Shown: positions 14,941 through 23,426 of the stretch, in pieces
How positions within the stretch are numbered: position 1 is the first letter of the stretch
How the letters are laid out: every line of letters starts with the position of its first letter
The notes under the pieces: model-generated
The model's database searches: none
The model's input: only the letters and a program-made list of their open reading frames with translations
What the model was told of the DNA's origin: nothing
Assembly (NCBI RefSeq): GCF_027257975.1
Contig: NZ_JANZKX010000007.1
Coordinates: 1-64,000, forward strand
DNA length: 64,000 nucleotides
Source: Pelomonas sp. BJYL3
GTDB taxonomy: Bacteria > Pseudomonadota > Gammaproteobacteria > Burkholderiales > Burkholderiaceae_C
Reading direction: 5' to 3'
Position numbers and translations under genes: made by a program

Positions 14941-17377
14941 GGTCTACCCCTTTCGTTTCGTGATGAGCCGGATCGTTGAGATTAAGGATGCGTACTGCCC
15001 GATCGGGCGCGGTCAGCAGGAACTCGGCGCGCGAGAGCAAGCGGTTGGGCAGGGATCGATGGTTTGAGCCTGCGATGAACCCGGCGAGCACGCTGAACTG
15101 CTCGCGGGGTTCTGCGTCGGCCAACTGCCCGCGCAGCGCGGTGGTGGCCGCGTCGAGCTCGGCGCGACTCGGCTCGTCGAGCAAGAAGGCTTCGGCGCCT
15201 CCCAGTGGCAGAGGCACCTTCACGGCGGCAGCGTGCCGAGTCGGACCATCGAGGTACTCGGCTTCGATTTGCGTGGCGTTGTGGCAATCGCGAAGAAACT
15301 CGGCGAGCACGGCCGGCACCGCGGGGCGGAAGCTGCAGGTGATGTACTTCAGCCAAGTCGTCGCGCCGTTGGCGCGGTATGGGCGGCTGCCGGGCGACTC
15401 AATGGCTGAGGGGCCATGCACCTCGCGCTTGGCGAAGTAACTGGCGGTCAGTAGGCCCATCATCTCCATCCATCGGCTGCCGGCCGCCAGATCCTTGTTG
15501 ACGCCGTGAGCGGCACCGTCGCGAAGCAGGAAGTCCGACGGGTCTGACAAGTCGGCGCCGATGGCGCAGAAGCTGTTGAAGATGCTGCGCAGCATCACCG
15601 ACGACTCGCTCGATTCGAGCAAGGCACCCCAGCGCGCCTTGGTCGCGAACTCTTCTTCGGTGCCGAAGAAAGGGAGACCGTAGAGAAAGAGCCTGCAGGT
15701 CTCACCTGGTGTCACGGTTGCGAGGCGGTTCAGCACTCTCGCGCCCGCCGCCGGATCGACGTTGTGAATCTCGAGCAGCTTGGTCACGCGTTCGCGCAGT
15801 TCGCCCAGGCTTCCATACTCGACATCCTGGAGCTGCGGTCGGAGAAAGTCGTCGATCTCCTGGTACAGCCAGCGCTGATCGAAGTGATAGGCGATGCTGT
15901 CGTTCCTCGCCTGGACCACGTAGGCATGCCGCTTGCCGTGCGCATAACGAACGCAGCGTCCCGCCGCCTGCATCAAGCGAATGATGCTGGTGGAGGGGTA
16001 GGTCAAGACCACTGTGTTGATGCCTGGGTCATCGAACCCTTCGAGCAGCAACTGGGCGGAAATGAGGACTGCGCGCGGCTTGCTGGCGAAGCGTGCGAGG
16101 AAGTCCTCGTTGCCGATTCCCAGTGAGTTGCCGGCGCCGTGGACATAGCCGATGTCTTCGGCCTCCAGGGGGTGGTCCTCAGGAAGCCGCTCAACCAGCG
16201 CCTGGTAGAACTCCTCGACGCGATCAACTCTCGGGGCAAGCACGAGGGTCTTGGTGAACTCGGTGGACGTGCGATCAATGACGTAGTCCGCCAGGTCGGC
16301 AACCGCTGCGCTTGACCAGTCGAAGTCGTCGACCGGGAAGTCCAGGAACGTCGGCGTGAGAACGGCTCGCCGTTCCGCCAGTTCGCGGTAGGTGATCGTG
16401 AACGCAATCTCGTCGATACCGATCGGTAGCTGGTCGCCCCGGTTGGGTGTCGCCGTCAGCAGCAGCACTGGAGCTGCCCACGGGTTTGCGAAGACCGGCT
16501 GGTAGGAAGGGGCGGCCGCGTGGTGTGCCTCATCGACAACGATCAGCGCTGGTTTGACTGCGGCGCCCTCCAGCAGCGGCGTCAGATCGCCGACCATGAC
16601 GAACTTGATGCGGTTGGCCAGCTCCAGCAAGCGATCAGCCGGGACCTGTTCATGGCCGTCTGAGACGAGCTTTTGCAGTTCGCGATGCGCCTGTTCGCGC
16701 AGATTGCGGCGGTGCGTTACCCAATAGGTCGGCGCCTTGGCATCGGCGGCTTTGTTGAGCATGGTGAGCACGATGCGGAGCGCAGTGCGTGTCTTGCCGG
16801 CCCCGGTGGGAAGGATGAGCCCAACGCGACCGCTTGGACGGCGGCTGAACGCTTCGACGCATCGCAGCACGGCGATGTCCTGGTAGCTCCAGTCCGGCGG
16901 TTCTTGACGCCGCTCGGTGAGCTCCTCGGTCGCCTTGCCGATCAGAGGGTGTGCCGAGTCGGTCGCATGCGACTGCCCGCGCAGTAGCCGGTAGGCGACA
17001 GCAGGAGGTATACCCAGACGCTGCGCCAGTTCCTCCAGCGCGGCGCCAGCGAACAAGTGCAGGCGCTGCGCTTCGGCTTGTAGATCCTGCAGAGCCTGGG
17101 TCGCTCGACCAGGAATGGTGTTGTCACTGGCAAGCGCCAAGCTGGCTGCCTGCTCGGTGAGGTCGATGGTGGCCTCGTTCAGTCCGCGTGCCGTGTCGTT
17201 AGACAACAAGGCGTGCAGACGGTTGGGGTGAAGCGTTCCGTCGGTTCCGGCGTTTCGCAGTGCGTCGTTCAAGGTCTTCGTGAGGCCGGCGATGCTGCCG
17301 GCGGCCAGGAAGAGGGGAATGACCTTGTCGGCAATCAGCCGCTGGACGCGCTCGCTCTGAATGTTCAATCTGGCCAA
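14933..17377 (-). CDS. SF2 DEAH-box helicase of the defence island
   Basis: An 814-residue superfamily 2 helicase. Numbered from the chosen start, Walker A PTGAGKT is near 190-196, DEAH (VVDEAHHAA) near 282-285, TATP near 308-311 and motif VI QAAGRCVR near 470-477. An N-terminal region of about 160 residues and a C-terminal region of about 280 residues have no domain I recognise. This is the layout of restriction-type translocases. TTG 17377 is chosen because AGGAG lies six bases upstream. The frame could open at TTG 17413, but a promoter -10 overlaps that codon. It is the first gene of the operon facing dndBCDE and probably the motor of the system. It lacks the recognisable architecture of DndF, DndG or DndH. 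Confidence 0.85.
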   Translation of the reverse strand: MARLNIQSERVQRLIADKVIPLFLAAGSIAGLTKTLNDALRNAGTDGTLHPNRLHALLSNDTARGLNEATIDLTEQAASLALASDNTIPGRATQALQDLQAEAQRLHLFAGAALEELAQRLGIPPAVAYRLLRGQSHATDSAHPLIGKATEELTERRQEPPDWSYQDIAVLRCVEAFSRRPSGRVGLILPTGAGKTRTALRIVLTMLNKAADAKAPTYWVTHRRNLREQAHRELQKLVSDGHEQVPADRLLELANRIKFVMVGDLTPLLEGAAVKPALIVVDEAHHAAAPSYQPVFANPWAAPVLLLTATPNRGDQLPIGIDEIAFTITYRELAERRAVLTPTFLDFPVDDFDWSSAAVADLADYVIDRTSTEFTKTLVLAPRVDRVEEFYQALVERLPEDHPLEAEDIGYVHGAGNSLGIGNEDFLARFASKPRAVLISAQLLLEGFDDPGINTVVLTYPSTSIIRLMQAAGRCVRYAHGKRHAYVVQARNDSIAYHFDQRWLYQEIDDFLRPQLQDVEYGSLGELRERVTKLLEIHNVDPAAGARVLNRLATVTPGETCRLFLYGLPFFGTEEEFATKARWGALLESSESSVMLRSIFNSFCAIGADLSDPSDFLLRDGAAHGVNKDLAAGSRWMEMMGLLTASYFAKREVHGPSAIESPGSRPYRANGATTWLKYITCSFRPAVPAVLAEFLRDCHNATQIEAEYLDGPTRHAAAVKVPLPLGGAEAFLLDEPSRAELDAATTALRGQLADAEPREQFSVLAGFIAGSNHRSLPNRLLSRAEFLLTAPDRAVRILNLNDPAHHETKGVDHA

Positions 17378-17404
17378 GGTCAGCTCCTGTGCATCTTTGG
17401 CGTC

Positions 17405-17450
17405 ATTCTGCAAAAATGGAACAGGCTAGTCAAGTTCCGAAAAAACGGAA
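17405..17450 (-). promoter_or_regulatory. Promoter and operator of the helicase operon
   Basis: Reading on the minus strand, TTGACT (17433-17428), a 17-base spacer and CAGAAT (17410-17405) form a good sigma-70 promoter. A palindrome, TTCCG and CGGAA around six A/T bases (17435-17450), abuts the -35. A second inverted pair, GGAAC (17418-17422) and GTTCC (17434-17438), spans the spacer. Such nested repeats suggest a repressor site. The position implies that translation starts at TTG 17377 rather than 17413. Confidence 0.6.
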
Positions 17451-17511
17451 TTCAAGGGGGCGCGATGAGCTGGTGCTGCTCGTGCAGATGGCGCGCTCCC
17501 AGCATCTGAGC

Positions 17512-17537
17512 TAGAATTGCATGAAATCTCAATGAGA
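17512..17537 (+). promoter_or_regulatory. abiE promoter and operator-like repeat
   Basis: TAGAAT at 17512-17517 is a likely -10 element, although no good -35 is seen. Just downstream, TCTCA (17527-17531) and TGAGA (17533-17537) form a palindrome with a one-base centre, eight bases before the antitoxin ATG. AbiEi antitoxins are known to repress their own operon through inverted repeats near the promoter, so this is a plausible site. Confidence 0.5.
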
Positions 17538-17545
17538 GTTCCATC

Positions 17546-18157
17546 ATGTCCGGCGTGACCCAACAGCCTGCAAAGTCCAAGCGAGACGCGGTGACGCGAC
17601 TTGCGGGTGAGCTGCGCTCGGGGCGCGTCTACAGGCGCGAGGACCTCTTGCAGTTCTCTACGGCGGTGGACCGCCATCTACGGGAGCTTGTGGATGGGGG
17701 CAGCTTGGCGAAGCTGGCCCAGGGGCTTTACTACGTGCCTCGTCGCTCGCGGTTTGGCGTGCTGCCGCCAGATGACGAAGAGCTTGTCGCTGCCTTCTTG
17801 CGCGACAAGGAGTTCCTGCTGTTCTCGCCGTCCGCCTACAACTCGGCAGGGCTTGGTGCGACCCAGCTCTATAACTGCACGTTGGTCTACAACCACAAGC
17901 GCCACGGTGTGTTCAAGCTGGGCAACCGGCAGTTCGACTTCCGCATGAAGCCGCGCTTCCCAAAGAAGCTTTCGCCCGAGTTTCTGTTCGTCGATGCGCT
18001 GAACAACCTCGGCGATCTTGCGGAAGACCAGGCTGCTTTGCTGGAGCGCGCCCAAGGCCGGGCAGCGTCCTTTGATCGACAGCGGCTACTGCGAGCTGTC
18101 GAGAGCTACGGATCGATGGCAACCAAGAAGCGCCTCGCGGCTTGGCTACATGCCTAA
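17546..18157 (+). CDS. abiEi: AbiEi-family type IV antitoxin
   Basis: A 203-residue protein with an N-terminal winged helix (about residues 10-65, including RVYRREDLLQFSTAVDRHLR and LAQGLYYVPR) and a C-terminal domain of the AbiEi/DUF6088 type. In AbiE systems this protein counteracts the nucleotidyltransferase toxin without binding it directly and also represses transcription. It overlaps the toxin gene by eight bases, the usual arrangement. It is transcribed divergently from the helicase operon, so the two share a short regulatory region. Assignment rests on the fold pattern plus the partner gene. Confidence 0.85.
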   Translation: MSGVTQQPAKSKRDAVTRLAGELRSGRVYRREDLLQFSTAVDRHLRELVDGGSLAKLAQGLYYVPRRSRFGVLPPDDEELVAAFLRDKEFLLFSPSAYNSAGLGATQLYNCTLVYNHKRHGVFKLGNRQFDFRMKPRFPKKLSPEFLFVDALNNLGDLAEDQAALLERAQGRAASFDRQRLLRAVESYGSMATKKRLAAWLHA

Positions 18158-19094
18158 CTTCCTGCACGACCGACGCGACTTCGCGCAGCTCGTCTCGATC
18201 GTGGCCGACGAACGAGGCATCGATCCTGTGCTCGTCGAGAAGGACTACTGGATCATGCATTGCCTCTGGGGCCTGCAGTCCCAGGGCTTCCGGTTCGAGC
18301 TTAAGGGCGGTACCTCGCTCTCCAAAGGCTTCGGTGTCATCCACCGATTCTCGGAAGACATCGACATCCGGATTGAGCCGCCGGAGTCGATGGAGGTGCG
18401 AACAGGGAGGAACCAGGACAAGCCCGCGCATGTTGAATCGCGGCGTGCCTTCTACGATTGGCTGGCGGCAGAGATCAAGATTCCAGGAGTCTTGAGCGGG
18501 GAGCGCGACACCGCCTTCGACGACGAGAAGCTGCGCAGCGCCGGCGTCCGCCTCATCTATCCCACCGTCAGCCGAGCCTTGGAAGGCGTGAAGACCGGCA
18601 TCCTGCTGGAGTTGGGGTTCGACGACACGGCGCCGAATCGCGCGGTGACGATCTCGTCTTGGGCTTACGACACGGCGGTGGCTCGAGGGGTGAAGGTCGC
18701 AGACAACCGCGCTCAGCAGGTACCTTGCTATGCGCCGACACACACCTTCGTCGAGAAGCTGCAGACGATTTCGACCAAGTACCGACGCCTCGATGCTGCC
18801 CAGGAGTTCCCCAAGAACTTCATGCGGCACTACTACGATGTCTATTGCCTGCTCGACTTGCCCGAGGTCCAGGAATTCCTCGGCCAAGCTGCGTACGAAC
18901 AGCGAAAGCAGCAACGCTTCCGCGGTGGTGACGAACTGCAGATTGCGAAGAACGCGGCCTTTCGGCTCGAAGACGCAGCCCAGCGGCAGCTATTCAGCGG
19001 CGAGTACCAGAAGACTGCGGCGCTCTACTACCTTGGCCAGCCGCCGTTCGAAGACCTGCTCAATCGCATCCACGAACACATCCTCGTGATGTGA
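18150..19094 (+). CDS. abiEii: AbiEii-family nucleotidyltransferase toxin
   Basis: A 314-residue nucleotidyltransferase of the AbiEii/AbiGii (DUF1814) family. The active-site motif KGGTSLSKG is at residues 52-60, followed by FSEDIDIRI at 67-75 with the metal-binding aspartates at 70 and 72. Toxins of this family modify tRNA 3' ends or related substrates with nucleotides and halt growth, giving abortive infection. The catalytic residues appear intact. It is the second gene of the abiE pair and the last recognisable gene of the accessory region; a gene-free stretch follows. Confidence 0.88.
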   Translation: MPNFLHDRRDFAQLVSIVADERGIDPVLVEKDYWIMHCLWGLQSQGFRFELKGGTSLSKGFGVIHRFSEDIDIRIEPPESMEVRTGRNQDKPAHVESRRAFYDWLAAEIKIPGVLSGERDTAFDDEKLRSAGVRLIYPTVSRALEGVKTGILLELGFDDTAPNRAVTISSWAYDTAVARGVKVADNRAQQVPCYAPTHTFVEKLQTISTKYRRLDAAQEFPKNFMRHYYDVYCLLDLPEVQEFLGQAAYEQRKQQRFRGGDELQIAKNAAFRLEDAAQRQLFSGEYQKTAALYYLGQPPFEDLLNRIHEHILVM

Positions 19095-19487
19095 CGTCAG
19101 GTGAGGTGTCCGAGCAACGGGCCGCCCGACGTTGTCGCTCGACTTCCGCGCATCAACTCGCGCCCGCGGCCTGTTCCGCCCCGACGTAAAGCGCATGGTG
19201 TTCGAGCGTGCAGCGTCGAGACGGTAAAAGCGTGCCGGATGCGAGACCCCGTATAGTGACGTTTCGCGGTCGTTTTCATAGGGAATCCGGCCGTCGATCA
19301 CGCGCTCAGATGGCCCGCGATAGTTGACGATTGATGGGCAGGAGCAGCCGCCCGTCAAACCGAGTCCATCTCCCGCGCCAGCTAAAGCGCTGGGTTTTTG
19401 ACGGTAGAAGTGACGGTAAAGCTCGATGGTCCAGACTGACAAAGCTAGTGTTCATGCGGGTCTCCGGGCCTCGGAAACCATCGAATG
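19095..19487. other. Gene-free boundary region of the island
   Basis: No gene is recognised here. A minus-strand frame reading through 18990-19442 gives about 120 residues outside abiEii, but it overlaps the toxin gene, has no ribosome site and matches nothing I know. The stretch lies between the last defence gene and the structured repeats at 19,488, and probably marks the edge of the transferred DNA. No tRNA gene or integrase remnant could be made out. Confidence 0.4.
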
Positions 19488-19541
19488 GGAGTAATGCGGA
19501 CACACAACAGTCCTGAGGACTGTTGTGTGCCTCATTACTCC
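19488..19541. repeat. Large two-part inverted repeat (cruciform-like)
   Basis: GGAGTAATG (19488-19496) pairs with CATTACTCC (19533-19541). Inside, CACACAACAGTCCT (19501-19514) pairs perfectly with AGGACTGTTGTGTG (19516-19529) around a single G. The total is 23 paired positions with a short internal loop (four bases against three). The right arm is shared with the start of the 40-bp repeat that follows, so the left arm is in effect an inverted partial copy of that repeat. It may be a recombination site, a palindromic repeat element or an RNA hairpin. Confidence 0.8.
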
Positions 19542-19627
19542 GAGGCGCTTGCAAGCGCCGAGGTGGGTGGCGGCAGTCAACCAGACGGTGTGCCGAATGA
19601 CTCCGAGGCGCTTGCAGGCGCCGAGGT
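19525..19627. repeat. Duplicated 40-bp palindromic unit
   Basis: Two direct copies of a 40-base unit lie at 19525-19564 and 19588-19627 (63-base period). Each starts GTGTGCC and ends in the palindromic core CCGAGGCGCTTGCA(A/G)GCGCCGAGG. In copy one GGCGCTTGCAAGCGCC is a perfect palindrome; in copy two the A-to-G change keeps pairing in RNA as a G-U wobble. The 35-base sequence between the palindromic parts is unrelated to them. There are no cas genes and only two units, so a CRISPR is unlikely. Confidence 0.75.
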
Positions 19628-19652
19628 CAGGCGCAGCACCCCGCTGCAACAC

Positions 19653-19681
19653 AAAGGAGAGCTTCGGCTCTCCTTTTTTTT
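19653..19681 (+). terminator. Rho-independent terminator
   Basis: AAAGGAGAGC (19653-19662), TTCG tetraloop, GCTCTCCTTT, then a run of T to 19681. This is a textbook intrinsic terminator on the plus strand. The nearest plus-strand gene, abiEii, ends about 560 bases upstream, so the terminator either closes a long abiE transcript or belongs to an uncharacterised RNA carrying the hairpins at 19,488-19,627. Confidence 0.9.
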
Positions 19682-19866
19682 CGCGCGTTCCCCGCGGTCC
19701 TGCCTTGCCGCTGCGCCTGGCACGGACGCGCGGGCTTGTCAGCTGTCAACAGGCACAGCGCCGCCCGGCGCCGGCTTCACGCCCCGTTGCCCACAATGAA
19801 TTCGCGGGCTGTCTGGGGTAACTACCTAGGCTTCTTCAGTGGACATGGTTTTATCGAATTTATTAT

Positions 19867-19882
19867 ATTTATCATCATAAAT
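19867..19882 (+). promoter_or_regulatory. AT-rich palindrome upstream of liv-type operon
   Basis: ATTTAT (19867-19872), CATC, ATAAAT (19877-19882) is a perfect six-base inverted repeat. It sits in an island of AT-rich sequence (about 19,845-19,885) inside otherwise very GC-rich DNA, 18 bases upstream of the leader ORF. TATATT or TATTAT within the island can serve as a -10. A GntR/FadR-type regulator is encoded at the end of the same gene cluster and is the obvious candidate to bind here; this is inference. Confidence 0.45.
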
Positions 19883-19900
19883 TGACGCAGGAGGTCCTCC

Positions 19901-19972
19901 ATGTGCTCACACCGCGGCGGCAGGCCCAAGCCCTGCTCATGCACCTTGCTCGAGGGGTGCCGCCATGCTTGA
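19901..19972 (+). CDS. Possible Cys-rich leader peptide before livH
   Basis: A 23-codon frame (starting MCSHRGGRPKPCSC, four cysteines in total) has an excellent ribosome site: AGGAGG six bases before its ATG, inside the palindrome AGGAGGTCCTCC. Its stop overlaps the livH start by eight bases. The livH ATG has no comparable site of its own, so translation of livH may depend on coupling to this peptide, which could make it a leader with a regulatory role. It is too short to prove by sequence alone. Confidence 0.45.
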   Translation: MCSHRGGRPKPCSCTLLEGCRHA

Positions 19973-20822
19973 GATCGTCCTGTTCACGCTCAGCCGCGGT
20001 GCCGTCTACGCCCTGGTCGCCGTGGGCTTCGTGCTGGTGTTCTCGGTGGGTGGCGTGCTCAACCTGGCCCATGGCACGCTGTTCATGCTGGGGGGCTACT
20101 TCACCTACCTGTTCTACGGGCCGCTGTTCGGCGGGCGCTGGCTGCTGCTGGCCATCGCGCTGGCGGTGCTGTCGACCTGCGTCGTGGCGGCCCTGCTCCA
20201 CGCGGTGCTGCTGCGCAGGCGCCTGCAGTCGCCGTCCTATGTCATGGTCATGTCGCTGGCCGTGGCCCTGTTCGTCGAGCAATGCCTGCGGGCGGGCTTC
20301 GGTGCCACCAGCACCAGCGTTCCGGGCCTGCTGGCCGGCAGCCAGACGCTGATGGGCGTGAGGCTGCTCCAGCTGGAGCTGCTGCTGTTCCCGCTGGCGC
20401 TGGTGCTGCTGCTGGTGCTGTGGGCCTTTCTGCGGCATACGGCGCAAGGGCGCTCCGTCATCGCGGTAGCCCAGAACCGGCAGGGGGCCTTGCTGGTGGG
20501 CATGGACGCCTCGCGCATCGTGGCGGGCACCCTGGTGCTGTCTGCCGCCCTGGCCGCACTGGCCGGTGCGTTGGTGGCGCCCACCATCACCCTGGTGCCG
20601 TCGATCTGGGCCTACTGGCTGGTGAAGGCCTTCGCGATCGCCATCCTGGGCGGCCTGGGCAGTCTGCCCGGTGCCGTGGTGGCGGCCTTCGTGCTGAGCT
20701 TCGCCGAGGTCCTGACCACCTTCACGCTGTCGGATCAGTTTGCCGACCTCGTGGCCCTGCTGGTGATCGTGCTGGTGCTCATCCTCCGCCCCACAGGCCT
20801 CTTCGCCACGAGAAGCCTATGA
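19965..20822 (+). CDS. Branched-chain-amino-acid-type ABC permease, LivH-like
   Basis: A 285-residue integral membrane protein with about eight hydrophobic segments. It carries the LivH-type N-terminus (GAVYALVAVGFVLVFSVGGV, NLAHGTLFMLGGY) and the EAA-like loop near ILGGLGSLPGA in the C-terminal half. It is one of two permease halves of a high-affinity ABC importer for branched-chain amino acids or related amides, urea or aromatics. The gene overlaps livM by four bases. Gene order H-M-G-F is conserved, but the substrate cannot be told from the permease. Confidence 0.9.
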   Translation: MLEIVLFTLSRGAVYALVAVGFVLVFSVGGVLNLAHGTLFMLGGYFTYLFYGPLFGGRWLLLAIALAVLSTCVVAALLHAVLLRRRLQSPSYVMVMSLAVALFVEQCLRAGFGATSTSVPGLLAGSQTLMGVRLLQLELLLFPLALVLLLVLWAFLRHTAQGRSVIAVAQNRQGALLVGMDASRIVAGTLVLSAALAALAGALVAPTITLVPSIWAYWLVKAFAIAILGGLGSLPGAVVAAFVLSFAEVLTTFTLSDQFADLVALLVIVLVLILRPTGLFATRSL

Positions 20823-21793
20823 GTCCGCTCGATATCTTTCGCAGCGTGCCGCCCCTGGGCGCCGTGCTGGTGCTGGCTGCCGCGGCTGCAGCCCTGCTCA
20901 TCGATGCGCCCTATGTGCACGAGCTTCTCATCCTGGCCGTCGTCTATGCGCAGTTCGCCGCCAGCTGGGACCTGCTCTGCGGTCCCACCGGGCTCGACAA
21001 CTTCGGGCATGCCGTGTTCATCGGCGGTGCGGGCTACGGTTCCGCGCTGCTGGGCCGGCACCTCGGTCTGGACCCCCTGTTCTCGGTGCCCCTGGCCGCG
21101 GTGGCGGCCGGCACGCTGGGGGCGCTGCTGGGCTCGCTGACGCTCCGACTGCGCGGCCCCTACTTCTCATTGGCCACCATCGCCGTGGCGGCCATGGGCT
21201 ACAAGCTGAGCTTCATCCTGTCCCGCTTCACCGGCGGGGAGGAGGGCCTGTCCGGCCTGCGGCCCTTCACCAGCAGCGTGGGGGCGGACCTGCTCGTGTG
21301 CCTGGCCCTGCTGTCCGTCTCCTGCCTGGCCATGCAGGCCTTCATGCGATCGCGTCTCGGCCTGGTGCTGCGTGCGAGCAGCCATCATGAGGACGCCGTG
21401 ATGGCCAGCGGCTACGACACCGCCGCCTACAAGATCCTGGCCTTCACGCTCAGCGGCACCCTGGCCGGCCTGGGCGGCGCCATGTACGCCCATACGCAGA
21501 TGCAGGTGAACCCGGACCTGCTCTCCGGCGGCCTGTCGGTGATGATCGTGCTGCTGGCCACCGTGGGTGGGCGCGGCCGGCCGTTCGGACCGGCGCTGGC
21601 CGCGGCGCTGCTGATCCTGCTGAGCGAGGGCCTGCGCGTGTTCGAGCAGTACCGCGCCGTGATCTTCACCGGCCTTCTGATCCTGCTGGTCTACCTCCAT
21701 CCCGAGGGCCTGGCTGGGAGCGCCTGGGTCCGGCGCCGCTCTGCCAGGCGGCACCTGGCCGCGCCGCGGCAAGCCGGGGAGGGCCGTCCATGA
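20819..21793 (+). CDS. Branched-chain-amino-acid-type ABC permease, LivM-like
   Basis: A 324-residue membrane protein of the LivM family and partner of the preceding permease. Typical family stretches are seen: GHAVFIGGAGYGSALLGR near the N-terminus, LRLRGPYFSLATIAVA in the middle, and YKILAFTLSGTLAGLGGAMYA with GGRGRPFGPALAA in the C-terminal half. The ATG at 20819 overlaps the livH TGA (ATGA). A basic tail (WVRRRSARRHLAAPRQ) follows the last helix. Its end overlaps the livG start by four bases. Confidence 0.9.
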   Translation: MSPLDIFRSVPPLGAVLVLAAAAAALLIDAPYVHELLILAVVYAQFAASWDLLCGPTGLDNFGHAVFIGGAGYGSALLGRHLGLDPLFSVPLAAVAAGTLGALLGSLTLRLRGPYFSLATIAVAAMGYKLSFILSRFTGGEEGLSGLRPFTSSVGADLLVCLALLSVSCLAMQAFMRSRLGLVLRASSHHEDAVMASGYDTAAYKILAFTLSGTLAGLGGAMYAHTQMQVNPDLLSGGLSVMIVLLATVGGRGRPFGPALAAALLILLSEGLRVFEQYRAVIFTGLLILLVYLHPEGLAGSAWVRRRSARRHLAAPRQAGEGRP

Positions 21794-22517
21794 AGCTGCT
21801 CGTCGTCTCCGGTCTGAGCAAGCGCTTCGGCGGGCTGTGCGCCGTCAGGGACCTCGGCTTCGAGGTCGCCGCCGGCAGCATCCACGCCATCATCGGTCCC
21901 AACGGGGCAGGCAAGACCAGCCTGTTCAACCTGCTGACCGGCTTCCTGCCGGCCGACAGCGGCTCCGTGCGCCTGGCGGGCACCGAGCTGCTGGGCCGCC
22001 GTCCGCATGCGATCGCCCGCCTTGGCCTGGCGCGGAGCTTCCAGCTGGCTCGGCCCTTCGTCGGGCTGACGGCGCTGGAGTCGCTGATGCTGCCCCTGGG
22101 CCTGCCCGGCCGCTGCGCCGGTGTGGCGCAGCAGCGGGCGCGGGCCGGTGAGTGGCTGGACACCCTGGGCCTGTCCCACAAGGCCGATGCGCCGAGCGAA
22201 TCCCTCAACCAGGGTGAGCTGCGCCTGCTGGACATCGGCCGGGCCCTGTCCGCGGCCCCCCGGCTGCTGCTGCTGGACGAGCCCTTCTCGGGGCTGGGGG
22301 CGCAGGCCGTGCGCCGCGTGGCCCAGTGCCTGCGTGATCGCCGCGAGGCGGGGCACACCACGCTGATCATCGAGCACCGCCTGCGTGAGCTGATGCCCCT
22401 GATCGACCGCGCCCTGGTGCTGAACTTCGGCGCCCACCTGGCCGAAGGGACGCCCCAGGCCATCGCTGCCAATGTGCAGGTCATCGAGGCCTATCTCGGC
22501 CGGCAGGGGACGCTGGC

Positions 22518-22521
<4 letters not shown>
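21790..22521 (+). CDS. ABC transporter ATP-binding protein, LivG-like
   Basis: A 243-residue ATPase subunit with Walker [10 protein letters not shown] at about residues 36-44, Walker B LLLLDEPFSG near 157-166 and a switch histidine in LIIEHR. The signature is LNQGELRLLDIGRAL instead of the usual LSGGQ-type sequence, a degeneration seen in some LivG proteins. It is slightly shorter than E. coli LivG (255). It pairs with the LivF-like subunit to power import through the two permeases. It overlaps both neighbours by four bases. Confidence 0.9.
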
Positions 22522-23381
<860 letters not shown>

Positions 23382-23426
23382 GGCCTGCACCCCGACCGCC
23401 ATCCCCGCCATCAAGGAGACCCCCCC

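Noticed and set aside
14933-17377. Naming the island helicase DndF, DndG or DndH.
   Set aside because: The single DEAH helicase with long unassigned termini and its partner genes do not match the DndFGH set as I know it, so a neutral name is used.
18990-19442. Minus-strand frame of 150 codons after abiEii.
   Set aside because: It overlaps the toxin gene, lacks a ribosome site and resembles no family I know; treated as non-coding.
19537-19627. Two 28-base palindromic repeats with a 35-base spacer, resembling a minimal CRISPR.
   Set aside because: Only two units, the similarity extends beyond 28 bases to 40, no cas genes or leader are near, and a terminator follows directly.
19095-19900. Search for a tRNA gene or integrase marking the island attachment site.
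   Set aside because: No tRNA-like cloverleaf or tyrosine-recombinase motif could be found; the boundary is only approximate.
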